From: Acidovorax sp.
GTDB taxonomy: Bacteria; Pseudomonadota; Gammaproteobacteria; Burkholderiales; Burkholderiaceae_C
Length of the DNA: 51,776 bases
Assembly: GCA_030692685.1 (NCBI GenBank)
Contig: JAUXZO010000225.1
Span: 1-51,776, forward strand
Direction of reading: 5' to 3'
The position numbers and the translations under genes were made by a program. Positions 8,370-16,593 of this stretch are shown in pieces. Below the pieces are notes generated by a model. The model had not been told where the DNA came from and did not search any database. It saw only the letters and a list, made by a program, of their open reading frames with translations. How positions within the stretch are numbered: the first letter of the stretch is position 1; each line of letters opens with the position of its first letter.

Positions 8370-9658
8370 GCCACCGCCTGGGTGCTGAAGGCCAGCAGCG
8401 ACACATCGTCGCGGCGGCGCTGTGTGCCCTGCCATTCGCCAAAACTGGCCGTGAACGCAGCGCACAAGCTGTGCGCCTTGGCGCCGCGGTGGTCCGCCAT
8501 GAACTGCATCAGTCTGCGCCGCCCGTGCGCAATTTGCTTGGGTCCGCCGATCTGGTCGATCACGCCGTCGGTGGGTAGCATCACCACGCTGCGCGCGCCC
8601 AGTGGCACGTCCTGCGTGCTCCATACCTGGTCGTCGGCGGTCTCGGCGTAGCCAATGCCAGCCTTGTCGCCGTCGATCTGGGCAATGGTGTCTTCGCCCT
8701 CGCGTGCCACCAGCAGCGACAGGCGCGCCGATGCAAACCGCAGGCTGCGACCGTCGGGTGCCAACAAAAAGATGGCGGCGTCCAGCCCGTCGCTGGATTC
8801 TTTTTCAGACCGCACGGCGTCGTCTTCATCGCAGCGCGCGCGTTGCTGCAAAACGCGCTTGATGTAGCGGTTCATGCCGGTCAGCGTGGCCCCCGGGTCG
8901 GCGCCGCTGCGCGATGGATCGATGGCCTGCTCCAGAAAAGACAGCGCAATCAGCGTCATGAACGCGCCCGGCACGCCGTGCCCCGTGCAGTCAAACAGGC
9001 AGCCCAGCAGCCCGTCGGGCGTGTGGCGAAAGAAGTACGCGTCGCCGCCCACCACATCGCGCGGTTCCCACAGCAGGCCGTGGTCGGGCAGGTGCTGCTG
9101 CAGCACGCGGTCGGACTCAACCAGGTGCGAGCGCTGGATCAGGCTGGCGTAGCTGATGCTGGACAGCAGCTGGCGCGTCTTTTCGGCTTCGATGTCCGAC
9201 ATCGCCTTCATCAGGCCAAACCCGGTGCCCAGCCCCAGGTACTGGCCGTGGGCGGTGGTGATAAAGCCGTCTTTCAGAACGCGGCCACCGGCGTCTACGG
9301 CGGTTTTGACCAGCAGTTCGATGGGCGTGGCCATGTCCACGACCACCGGGGTCTTGTCCATGAAGGCGATACAGCTCTTGCGGCCAAACACTTCGCGCGA
9401 GAACGGGCGTGCGTACTGCTCCATGAACGCGTTGCGGTTAATGAGCCCGATGGGGCGGCCCTGCTCGACCACGGCCATGGTCTCCAGCGACTCATGGCGC
9501 GCGAAAAGGTCGCGCACGTCTTCGTTGGTGTGCTCGGGCGAGACGGCTTCAGTGGGGGATGAAAGGTGCTCGGCGCGCGTGGCCAGAGGGCTGTGCGCGA
9601 TGCGCAGGTCAGCTGCACTGGCGGCCAGGGTGTCGTAGAGCCTGTCGATGTGGGACAT
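8366..9658 (-). CDS. siaA: SiaA-like PP2C/SpoIIE phosphatase with N-terminal CBS-like sensor, soluble form
   Basis: A 430-residue protein. Residues about 35-150 resemble a CBS-type or other ligand-binding domain (MAVVEQGRPIGLINRNAF). Residues about 185-430 form a SpoIIE/PP2C domain with the metal-binding motifs DVVGGD (201-206) and DCTGHGVPGAF (223-233) and a late TDGV. Pseudomonas SiaA is a membrane protein with a periplasmic sensor. This one has no transmembrane segment, so it should respond to a cytoplasmic signal. It probably dephosphorylates SiaC. ATG 9658 is chosen over the frame's upstream extension. Confidence 0.8.
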   Translation of the reverse strand: MSHIDRLYDTLAASAADLRIAHSPLATRAEHLSSPTEAVSPEHTNEDVRDLFARHESLETMAVVEQGRPIGLINRNAFMEQYARPFSREVFGRKSCIAFMDKTPVVVDMATPIELLVKTAVDAGGRVLKDGFITTAHGQYLGLGTGFGLMKAMSDIEAEKTRQLLSSISYASLIQRSHLVESDRVLQQHLPDHGLLWEPRDVVGGDAYFFRHTPDGLLGCLFDCTGHGVPGAFMTLIALSFLEQAIDPSRSGADPGATLTGMNRYIKRVLQQRARCDEDDAVRSEKESSDGLDAAIFLLAPDGRSLRFASARLSLLVAREGEDTIAQIDGDKAGIGYAETADDQVWSTQDVPLGARSVVMLPTDGVIDQIGGPKQIAHGRRRLMQFMADHRGAKAHSLCAAFTASFGEWQGTQRRRDDVSLLAFSTQAVA

Positions 9659-9744
9659 GCAAAAACCGCTTGTTACGAGATGCAACCGATTCTTGTGTGC
9701 CCGCGTGACGGGGCTGTGACGGACTACTGCGCAGGGGAATAAAA

Positions 9745-9802
9745 ATCAAAAATAATAGCTGCTTACGCTTGATGGATAAGCGCTAGAGGCCAATTTGACT
9801 CA
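9745..9802 (+). repeat. AGCGCT palindromic dispersed repeat, copy 2 (one arm degenerate)
   Basis: Core ATAGCTGCTTACGCTTGATGGATAAGCGCTAGAGGCCAATTTGA-type sequence. One arm has TACGCTT in place of TAGCGCTT. It lies between the convergently read end of fbpC (stop at 9813) and the siaA promoter region. Confidence 0.8.
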
Positions 9803-9812
9803 TATTTTGGTC

Positions 9813-10877
9813 TCAACCCCGCGGGAACGTCACCACATGGTCCACCTGCGCGCGGATGCCAATCCACTCGCCCAGCGCATGGTCGTGGTGGCTGGGCACA
9901 TGGGCCAGCACCGTGTGGCCGCTGGCCAGCTGCAGCGTGTACAGAAACTCCGAACCTCTGAAGGATTTGCGCACGATCTGCGCCTGCACCGGTGCGTGGT
10001 CGTCGTGCACGATATCGTCGGCGCGCAGCAGCACGTCACATTCGCCACCGGGAAAGCTGCTGGGCAGCGGGCATTCCTCCAGGTCCGTCAGGTCGCCCAG
10101 CGGCGTCTGCGCCACCACGTTGTTGCCGCGTTGCACCAGCGTGGCGGGGGCAAACACACCGTGGCCGATGAAGTCGGCCACAAAACGGGTGGCAGGGCGG
10201 TGGTACAGGGTGTAGGCGTCGTCCCACTGGTGCAGGTGGCCTTCGTGCATTACGCCGATCACGTCGCCAATCGCAAACGCCTCAAACTGGTCGTGGGTCA
10301 CAAACAAGGCAGTGGCGCCTGCGGCTTTCAGGATGCCGCGCACCTCATGCGCCAAGCGCTCGCGCAGGTCCACGTCCAGGTTGGAAAACGGTTCGTCGAG
10401 CAGCATGAGCTGCGGGCGCGGCGCCAAGGCCCGCGCCAGCGCCACGCGCTGCTGCTGGCCGCCGGAGAGTTCGTGGGGAAAGCGGTTTTCGCTGCCCTCC
10501 AGCCCCACCAGTTGCAGCACCTCGGCCACGCGCGCAGCCTGCTCGGCACGGGGCAATTGGTGGATGCCAAAGGCCACATTGCGGCCCACCGACAGGTGCG
10601 GGAACAGCGCGTAGTCCTGAAACACCATGCCAATGCGCCGCAGCTCGGGCGGCACACTCAGCGTGGCGCTGCTGACTACGCTTTTGGTCAGGCGGATCTC
10701 GCCGCCCGTCACTGGCTCCAGCCCCGCCACCGCGCGCAGCAAGGTGGTTTTGCCGCAGCCCGAGGGGCCAATCAGCACACCAATATCGCCTGCATGCAGG
10801 CCCAGCGTGACACCTTCCACCGCCGCGTGGGGGCGGCCTGAATAGCGCACTTCGAGTTGGGAGACCTCTAAAAACAT
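9813..10877 (-). CDS. fbpC: Iron(III)-type ABC transporter ATP-binding protein (FbpC-like)
   Basis: 354 residues. The Walker A GPSGCGKTT is at 37-45, the Q-loop is in VFQDYALFP (85-93), the signature LSGGQQQ is at 137-143, Walker B LMLLDEP is at 157-163, and the switch histidine lies in FVTHDQ. The C-terminal about 120 residues form a TOBE-like regulatory domain. The length and the DDLEECPLPS-type C-domain fit FbpC, the ATPase of ferric iron importers; spermidine/putrescine-type transport is the alternative. The gene is divergent from the fused permease, with 70 bp between them. No substrate-binding protein gene is in the vicinity. Confidence 0.85.
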   Translation of the reverse strand: MFLEVSQLEVRYSGRPHAAVEGVTLGLHAGDIGVLIGPSGCGKTTLLRAVAGLEPVTGGEIRLTKSVVSSATLSVPPELRRIGMVFQDYALFPHLSVGRNVAFGIHQLPRAEQAARVAEVLQLVGLEGSENRFPHELSGGQQQRVALARALAPRPQLMLLDEPFSNLDVDLRERLAHEVRGILKAAGATALFVTHDQFEAFAIGDVIGVMHEGHLHQWDDAYTLYHRPATRFVADFIGHGVFAPATLVQRGNNVVAQTPLGDLTDLEECPLPSSFPGGECDVLLRADDIVHDDHAPVQAQIVRKSFRGSEFLYTLQLASGHTVLAHVPSHHDHALGEWIGIRAQVDHVVTFPRG

Positions 10878-10900
10878 GGGCTGATTCTAGGCGGGCAGGG

Positions 10901-10929
10901 GCGAATGCTTAAAATTCGCATTTGCATTC
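10901..10929. promoter_or_regulatory. Palindromic element between divergent fbpC and fbpB, candidate Fur-type site
   Basis: Overlapping inverted repeats occur here: GCGAAT...ATTCGC (10901-10919) and GAATGC...GCATTC (10903-10929). A 7-1-7 arrangement TGCTTAA-A-ATTCGCA is centred at 10913. The A/T content and position suit an iron-responsive operator, but agreement with the Fur consensus is only partial. Confidence 0.4.
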
Positions 10930-10947
10930 CTGATCGCCACTGGGCTG

Positions 10948-12624
10948 TTGCCGGGTGGCGGGTGTGCGCTTCTTCCTTTTGCCGAGCCACTCGCCTTGCG
11001 CCGCACGCCATTTTTTGCCTTTCGCACCCTCTCGCTGATCGTGTTCGCGGGTTTTCTGGCGTTGCCGGTGCTGGCCGTGCTTGCATCGTGGTTGCCCATT
11101 GGGCAAGGCGATGCGCAGGCGGGCGCCATCCTGCGCGAGATGGCGGCCACCGTGTTGCCCGGCTATGTGTGGACCACCTTGTGGCTGAGCGTGCTGGTGG
11201 CGTTGGGCGCGGCCATTGTGGGCACGGGCACGGCAGCGGCTGTGACGCTGTTCGACTTTCCGGGGCGCCGCACGTTCGAATGGCTGCTGCTTCTGCCCCT
11301 GGCCATGCCCGCCTACGTAACGGCGTACGCGTACACCGATTTTTTGCAGTTCAGCGGCCCGCTGCAGGTGGGCCTGCGCAACACCTTCGGCCTGGAAGGC
11401 CGCCTGCTGCCCGAGGTGCGCAGCCTGGGCGGCGCGGTGTGGGTGTTCATCTTCTCGCTGTACCCGTATGTGTACCTGCTGGCGCGCACCGCGCTGGGCG
11501 AGCGCGCCGCGCACCTGATGGAAGCCGCGCGCCTGCTGGGCGCACCGCTGTCCCGCCGCATCCGTGCCGTGGCGTTGCCCCTGGCGCGCCCCGCCGTGGC
11601 AGCCGGCGTGGCACTGGTGCTGATGGAAACGTTGGCCGACTTTGGCGTGGCCAGCTACTTCGGCATCCAGACCTTCACCACTGGCATCTACAAGGCCTGG
11701 CTGTCGATGGACAACCGGCTGGCCGCCGCGCAGCTGGCCACCATGCTGCTGCTGGTGGTGATGGCGCTGCTGCACCTGGAACACCGCGCCCAAAAGCGCA
11801 TGCGTTTTGCCACCGGGGGCGGGCGTGCAGGTTCTGCCGAGGCGCAGCCGCTGGCGCTGCACGGCGCGCGCCGCTGGGCCGTGTGGGCGGTGTGCACGGT
11901 CCCTGTCGTCATGGGTTTTGTGGCGCCGGTCATCTTTATGCTGCGCCCGCTGGCGGCCGACTGGTCGGTGCTGCCGTGGGAGCGTTTTATGGAATGGGCC
12001 TGGCACAGCGTGCGTTTGGGGGGCATCACCGCCGCGCTGGCCGTGGTGATTGCCCTGGCGCTGGCGTTTGCCGTGCGCCGCCAGCCCGACGCTGTGACGC
12101 GCGGCGTGGTGCAACTGGCCAGCGTCGGCTACGCCGTGCCGGGCGCCGTCATCGTGGTGGGCCTGCTGCTGCCCGTGGGCTGGCTGCAGGCAGCCATGCC
12201 GCAGTGGGGCGTGGGTGCGCTGGTCACCGCCACGGCGTTTGGCATTGTGTGGGCGTACCTGGTGCGGTTTTGTGCCGTGGCGCTCCAGTCGTTGCAAAGC
12301 GGTTATGCGCGCATCCCGCTCAGTCTGGACGACTCGGCCCGCATGCTGGGCATCGGCAGCCCCGGCCTGATGGCTCGCGTGCACTGGCCGCTGCTCAAGC
12401 GCTCCACTGCCGCTGCCGCCTTGCTGGTGTTTGTAGACGTGATGAAAGAGCTGCCCGCCACCATGGTGCTGCGCCCCTTCAACAGCGACACCCTGGCCGT
12501 GGTGGCCTACCAGCTCGCGCGGGACGAGCGCCTGGGCGAGGCAGCGTTGCCCTCATTGGCGCTGGTGGCGGTGGGGCTGGTGCCGGTGATTTTGCTGAGC
12601 CGGACGCTGCGCAGCCGCAATTGA
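10948..12624 (+). CDS. fbpB: Iron(III)-type ABC transporter permease, fused two-domain (FbpB-like)
   Basis: About 558 residues with roughly 12 transmembrane segments in two homologous halves. Each half carries an EAA-type loop for contact with the ATPase: EAARLLGAPLSRRIRAVALP (about residues 192-211) and DSARMLGIGSPGLMARVHWP (about 455-474). Fused permeases of this size are typical of FbpB/ferric transport. The start is unclear: no ATG or GTG precedes the first membrane segment in this frame, and TTG 10948 or TTG 10996 are the options. It works with FbpC encoded divergently; the binding protein must be elsewhere. Confidence 0.85.
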   Translation: MPGGGCALLPFAEPLALRRTPFFAFRTLSLIVFAGFLALPVLAVLASWLPIGQGDAQAGAILREMAATVLPGYVWTTLWLSVLVALGAAIVGTGTAAAVTLFDFPGRRTFEWLLLLPLAMPAYVTAYAYTDFLQFSGPLQVGLRNTFGLEGRLLPEVRSLGGAVWVFIFSLYPYVYLLARTALGERAAHLMEAARLLGAPLSRRIRAVALPLARPAVAAGVALVLMETLADFGVASYFGIQTFTTGIYKAWLSMDNRLAAAQLATMLLLVVMALLHLEHRAQKRMRFATGGGRAGSAEAQPLALHGARRWAVWAVCTVPVVMGFVAPVIFMLRPLAADWSVLPWERFMEWAWHSVRLGGITAALAVVIALALAFAVRRQPDAVTRGVVQLASVGYAVPGAVIVVGLLLPVGWLQAAMPQWGVGALVTATAFGIVWAYLVRFCAVALQSLQSGYARIPLSLDDSARMLGIGSPGLMARVHWPLLKRSTAAAALLVFVDVMKELPATMVLRPFNSDTLAVVAYQLARDERLGEAALPSLALVAVGLVPVILLSRTLRSRN

Positions 12625-12654
12625 GTTTGGAACCTGTCCCCTGGCCGTCAACAA

Positions 12655-12678
12655 AAAAGCCGCCCGGAGGCGACTTTT
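12655..12678. terminator. Bidirectional terminator between fbpB and the convergent small gene
   Basis: Stem AAAAGCCGCC / GGCGACTTTT with one mismatch and a CGGA loop. An A-run before it and a T-run after it suit termination from both sides. Confidence 0.8.
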
Positions 12679-12702
12679 ATTTGCGGGCGCAGGCCGGCGT
12701 GC

Positions 12703-13020
12703 TCACTCGCTCCAGTTGGAATGCTTCTCGCACAGCTTGTTGGTTTCCTTGCCCTTGCGGGTCTCGGCGAATTTCACCAGGTTGCCCTTGAAGTCTTCCG
12801 GCGTTTCGTTCCACATGCAGGTGCACCAAGCCTGGGCCTTGGTTTGGCCTTTGATGGGGCTCGCTTCGTTGCCACCCTCATAGATCGTGGCGGAATAGGT
12901 CAGGCACTGCTTGTATTGAGCATTGCCTGTGGGTGGACGGTTGTAGTCATCTGCGGCGTGAGCCGATCCGCTGGCCGCAAAAATAAAGGCCAGGGCGGTG
13001 AGGGTTGATGAGAATTTCAT
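12703..13020 (-). CDS. Small exported four-cysteine protein of unknown function
   Basis: 105 residues. The N-terminus MKFSSTLTALAFIFAASGSAHA is a clear Sec signal peptide with cleavage expected after AHA (about residue 22). The mature part of about 83 residues has four cysteines (about positions 39, 66, 68 and 97), including a WCTCMW segment that could form disulfides or bind a metal. I do not recognise a family. It is a single-gene unit, convergent with fbpB across a shared terminator, and has a striking nested palindrome about 60-110 bp upstream of its ATG that is probably its operator. Confidence 0.75.
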   Translation of the reverse strand: MKFSSTLTALAFIFAASGSAHAADDYNRPPTGNAQYKQCLTYSATIYEGGNEASPIKGQTKAQAWCTCMWNETPEDFKGNLVKFAETRKGKETNKLCEKHSNWSE

Positions 13021-13079
13021 GGCACATGAGTCCCCGTGTGAGGGGATGTGGGAGGCGTTGGGCTGGGCATTGCCGCCCT

Positions 13080-13131
13080 GCGGACCAGGGTGACTAATTT
13101 AGTGTAACCATTAGTCACATATTCGGTCCGC
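13080..13131 (-). promoter_or_regulatory. Nested palindrome upstream of the four-cysteine protein gene
   Basis: The inner arms GTGACTAAT (13090-13098) and ATTAGTCAC (13110-13118) are perfect inverted repeats with 11 nt between them. They are enclosed by outer arms GCGGACC (13080-13086) and GGTCCGC (13125-13131). The A/T-rich centre in a GC-rich genome and its place ahead of the minus-strand gene fit a repressor or activator operator overlapping a promoter. Confidence 0.6.
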
Positions 13132-13197
13132 GCCGGGTGCGATTTTCGTCACGCCGGTTTTGCGCCTGCGTCGGCAGCGTAGGCAATCGGCATTCGG

Positions 13198-13264
13198 TTG
13201 CTATCAATTAAATAGCTTCTAGCGCTTTATGAATGAGCGCTAGAGACCGATTTCATTCAAAATT
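13198..13264 (+). repeat. AGCGCT palindromic dispersed repeat, copy 3
   Basis: TTGCTATCAATTAAATAGCT, then CTAGCGCTTTATGAATGAGC and GCTAGAGACCGATTTCATTC, the same architecture as the other copies with small substitutions. It lies downstream of the aldehyde dehydrogenase gene. Confidence 0.8.
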
Positions 13265-13343
13265 TCGGGGCAACAGGGGTGCTGTGGATTTTCTTCACCG
13301 CCACTGCCGCCCCACACCCCCGCCGCTCCCCATATCGCCGCGC

Positions 13344-14783
13344 TTACGCCTGCGTGTAAGCCGTCTTCACCGTCGTGTAGAACTCCGCCGCATAACGCCC
13401 TTGCTCGCGCGATCCGTAGCTGCTGCTCTTGCGGCCGCCAAACGGCACGTGGTAGTCCACGCCTGCGGTGGGCAGGTTCACCATCACCATGCCGGCCTGG
13501 GCGTGGCGTTTGAAGTGCGTGGAGTGCTTGAGGCTGGTGGTGGCAATGCCGCTGGCCAGGCCAAAGGGTGTGTCGTTGGCCAGGGCCAGCGCTTCGTCGT
13601 AGTTCTTGGCGCGCAGCACGCTGACGACGGGGCCAAAGATTTCTTCGCGGTTGATGCGCATCTGCGCGGTGGTGTCGGTAAACAGCGCGGGGCGCAGGTA
13701 GTAGCCCGGTGCGCCGTCGGCGTTCTTCTCCAGTGCCTCGCCGCCATATGCCAGCGTGGCGCCTTCCTGCTTGCCGATCGATATGTATTCCAGGTCCTGG
13801 GCCAACTGGCGGTCGTCCACCACGGGGCCGATGTCGGTGCCGGCCTTGCGCGCGTCGTCCACCTTCAGCGTCTTCATCTTCTCGACCATGGCGGCTACGA
13901 AGCGGTCGTGGATGCCTTCGGTCACGATCAGGCGGCTGCTGGCGGTGCAGCGCTGGCCGGTCGAAAAGAACCCGCTGTTGATGGCAGCTCCCACGGCCAC
14001 GTTCAGGTCGGCGTCGTCCAGCACCACAAACGGGTTCTTGCCGCCCATCTCCAGTTGCACCTTGGCGCCACGCGGCACGCAGGCTGCGGCCACGCGCTGG
14101 CCGGTGACCACCGAGCCGGTAAAGCTCACGCCCGCAATGCGCTCGTCTTCCAGCAGCACCTGGCCCACTTCAGAGCCACGGCCCATCACCAGATTGAAGA
14201 CGCCCGCTGGCAGGCCCGCGCGGTGCAGGATGTCGGCCAGTGCCCAGGCAGAGCCCGGCACCACTTCGGCGGGCTTGAACACCACGCAGTTGCCGTAGGC
14301 GAGGGCGGGCGCGATCTTCCACGCAGGGATGGCGATGGGGAAGTTCCACGGTGTGATGATGCCGATGGTGCCCAGCGGCTCGCGCGTGATCTCGATGCCC
14401 ACACCGGGGCGCACGGACGGAACCAGCTCGCCGCCGGGGCGCAAAGCCTCGCCCGCAAAGAACTTGAAGATGGCGGCAGCACGGCCGACTTCGCCAATCG
14501 CTTCGGGCAAGGTCTTGCCTTCTTCGCGGGCCAGCAGGTCACCCAGCTCGGCCTTGCGCGCGATGATTTCGTTGCCCACGGCGTCCAGGATGTCAAAACG
14601 CTGCTGCGGCGTGGACAGGCTCCAGGCCGGGAACGCGGCGTGCGCGGCAGCCACGGCCTCCAGCGCCTGTTCGCGGCTGGCCACGGCGTAGTCGCCGATC
14701 ACGTCGCGGGTGTCTGAGGGGTTGGTGTTCTGGTAGTTGCGGACGCCGTCGGTCCAGGCGCCGCCAATCAGGTTTGCATGCAT
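13344..14783 (-). CDS. Alpha-ketoglutarate semialdehyde (2,5-dioxovalerate) dehydrogenase
   Basis: A 479-residue NAD(P)-dependent aldehyde dehydrogenase. Catalytic Cys279 is in GQRCTASSR, the general base Glu245 in LEMGGKNP, and Asn147 in TPWNFP; the C-terminal block PFGGRKSSSYGSREQG is typical. Position in a glucarate/galactarate locus directly after gudD indicates oxidation of alpha-ketoglutarate semialdehyde to alpha-ketoglutarate, the last step of the oxidative uronate pathway. I start at ATG 14783 (MHANLIGGAW); a TTG-initiated 13-residue extension exists but has no support. It is about 80 nt after gudD, in the same direction and probably in the same operon. Confidence 0.88.
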   Translation of the reverse strand: MHANLIGGAWTDGVRNYQNTNPSDTRDVIGDYAVASREQALEAVAAAHAAFPAWSLSTPQQRFDILDAVGNEIIARKAELGDLLAREEGKTLPEAIGEVGRAAAIFKFFAGEALRPGGELVPSVRPGVGIEITREPLGTIGIITPWNFPIAIPAWKIAPALAYGNCVVFKPAEVVPGSAWALADILHRAGLPAGVFNLVMGRGSEVGQVLLEDERIAGVSFTGSVVTGQRVAAACVPRGAKVQLEMGGKNPFVVLDDADLNVAVGAAINSGFFSTGQRCTASSRLIVTEGIHDRFVAAMVEKMKTLKVDDARKAGTDIGPVVDDRQLAQDLEYISIGKQEGATLAYGGEALEKNADGAPGYYLRPALFTDTTAQMRINREEIFGPVVSVLRAKNYDEALALANDTPFGLASGIATTSLKHSTHFKRHAQAGMVMVNLPTAGVDYHVPFGGRKSSSYGSREQGRYAAEFYTTVKTAYTQA

Positions 14784-14864
14784 GGTGTTGAGTTCGTTTG
14801 GTTCAGTGGTGGAAAGAGGCAAGAAGAGACATTTTGGACAGTGACAGTGACGACGAAACGTCCA

Positions 14865-16196
14865 TCAGCGCACCAGCGCAGGGCGTTTGGGGTCAAAGGC
14901 CCAGCCCGGCAGCAGGTACTGCATGGCGATGCTGTCGTCGCGTGCGCCCAGCCCGTGCTGTTGGTACAGCTGGTGGGCGGCTTCGACGGCGGCCATGTCC
15001 AGCGTCACGCCCAGGCCAGGCGCCGTGGGCACCGCTACCTCGCCGTTCACGATCTGCAGCGGTTGCTGCGTGAGGCCTTGGCCGTCCTGCCAGATCCAGT
15101 GCGTGTCGATGGCGGTGATGCGCCCAGGTGCAGCGGCTGCTGCGTGCGTGAACATCGCCAGCGACACATCAAAGTGGTTGTTGGAGTGCGAACCCCAGGT
15201 CAGACCAAAGTCGCGGCAGGTTTGCGCCACGCGCACGGCGCCCTGCATCGTCCAGAAATGGGGGTCGGCCAGCGGAATGTCCACCGCTTGCAGCGACAGC
15301 GAATGCACCATTTGTCGCCAGTCGGTGGCCACCATGTTGGTGGCGGTGGGCAGGCCCGTGGCGCGGCGGAACTCGGCCATCACCTCGCGGCCCGAGAACC
15401 CGCCCTCGGCGCCGCAGGGGTCTTCGGCATAGGCCAGCGTGCCGTGTTGGTCGCGCAGCAGGCGCACGGCGTCTTTCAACAGCCAGCCGCCATTGGGGTC
15501 CAGGGTGATGCGGGCTTGCGGAAACCGCGCCTTCAGGGCGCGGATGGCTTCCACCTCAGCCTCGCCGGGCAACACGCCGCCCTTGAGCTTGAAATCCTGA
15601 AAGCCATAACGTGCCTGGGCCGCCTCGGCCAGGGCCACTACCGCCTCGGGGGTCATGGCCTCTTCGTGGCGCAGGCGCAGCCAGGCGTCGTCGGCATCGG
15701 GTGCGGTGTCGTAAGGCAGGTCGGTCTTGCAGCGGTCGCCGATGAAAAACAGGTAGCCCAGCATGGGCACGCTGGTGCGCTGTTGGCCCTCGCCCAGCAA
15801 TGCGCACACGGGCACCTCCAGGTGCTGTCCCAGCAAGTCCAGAAAGGCAGTCTCCACGGCCGTGACCGCATGGATGGTGGTGCGCAGGTCAAAGGTCTGC
15901 AGGCCACGCCCGCCGGCATCGCGCCCGGCAAAGGTGGTGCGCACAGTGTTCAGCACCTGCTGCCAGTCGCCCACACGGGCGTTTTCGATGAGCGGGCGTG
16001 CGTCTTCCAGCGTCTGGCGGATGGGCTCGCCGCCCGGCACTTCGGCCACGCCCGTGCGCCCGGCGCTGTCGGTCAGGATGAGCAGGTTGCGGGTGAAAAA
16101 CGGGGCATGGGCGCCCGACAGGTTCATCAGCATGCTGTCGCGCCCTGCCACGGGCACCACGCGCACGGCGGCAATGCGGGGTGTGCTCACGGTCAT
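14865..16196 (-). CDS. gudD: Glucarate dehydratase
   Basis: A 443-residue enolase-superfamily enzyme converting D-glucarate (and L-idarate) to 5-dehydro-4-deoxy-D-glucarate. The KxK catalytic lysines are K203 and K205 in DFKLKGG. Metal-binding acids are D233 in DPNGGW and the E258-D259 pair in AEDP, and the catalytic histidine is H337 in HSNNHFD. These motifs separate it from generic mandelate racemase relatives. Its ATG overlaps the stop of a small upstream gene (ATGA). Operon order: small gene, gudD, aldehyde dehydrogenase, with a GntR-type palindrome upstream. Confidence 0.92.
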   Translation of the reverse strand: MTVSTPRIAAVRVVPVAGRDSMLMNLSGAHAPFFTRNLLILTDSAGRTGVAEVPGGEPIRQTLEDARPLIENARVGDWQQVLNTVRTTFAGRDAGGRGLQTFDLRTTIHAVTAVETAFLDLLGQHLEVPVCALLGEGQQRTSVPMLGYLFFIGDRCKTDLPYDTAPDADDAWLRLRHEEAMTPEAVVALAEAAQARYGFQDFKLKGGVLPGEAEVEAIRALKARFPQARITLDPNGGWLLKDAVRLLRDQHGTLAYAEDPCGAEGGFSGREVMAEFRRATGLPTATNMVATDWRQMVHSLSLQAVDIPLADPHFWTMQGAVRVAQTCRDFGLTWGSHSNNHFDVSLAMFTHAAAAAPGRITAIDTHWIWQDGQGLTQQPLQIVNGEVAVPTAPGLGVTLDMAAVEAAHQLYQQHGLGARDDSIAMQYLLPGWAFDPKRPALVR

Positions 16197-16360
16197 TGCG
16201 CACCCCCGGGCGCCACCTGGGCGCGCAATGATTCGCCTGCAATGGTCAACCGGTCCGATGCGCGGGCTTCGGGTGACCTGCGCGGGCGGTTGTCGAAACC
16301 CGTGGCAGTAAACGAATGCAGGCGCGCTTCAAGCGCACGTTTGCGTTCTTTAGGGGACAT
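16193..16360 (-). CDS. Small basic protein translationally coupled to gudD
   Basis: 55 residues from ATG 16360 (MSPKERKRALEARLHSF...), with a GGAG about 12 nt upstream. An upstream ATG at 16423 in the same frame would give 76 residues. The sequence is Arg/Lys-rich with no signal peptide or recognised domain. The evidence for a real gene is the ATGA overlap with gudD and its place just downstream of the GntR-type palindrome at 16453. It may be a small accessory protein or only a leader peptide aiding gudD translation. Confidence 0.4.
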   Translation of the reverse strand: MSPKERKRALEARLHSFTATGFDNRPRRSPEARASDRLTIAGESLRAQVAPGGAQ

Positions 16361-16452
16361 GGGCAAGGCTCCGAGGGCAGTGACTACAGTGGAGAGACGG
16401 GCGAGCGCGTGATCGTCGGCCATCACGAAAAGGCACACACCAGACCGGCTTA

Positions 16453-16472
16453 GTTGTATGTCATCGTACAAC
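16453..16472 (-). promoter_or_regulatory. GntR/FCD-type operator ahead of the gudD operon
   Basis: The palindrome GTTGTATGTCATCGTACAAC has 6-bp arms GTTGTA and TACAAC. It shares GTTGTATG with the palindrome beside the regulator gene itself. Its position upstream of the small gene and gudD suggests repression by the adjacent FCD-family regulator. Confidence 0.65.
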
Positions 16473-16593
16473 AATGCACGTGATTTGGTTTGAGGGTATT
16501 TACTGATGGGACAACTGAGCCCCTTGGCATGCGCCCCCGGTCAGGCCCCCGCAAACGTGCGCCGAGCCGATCCGCGTGTCGGCCCGTTGTCGA

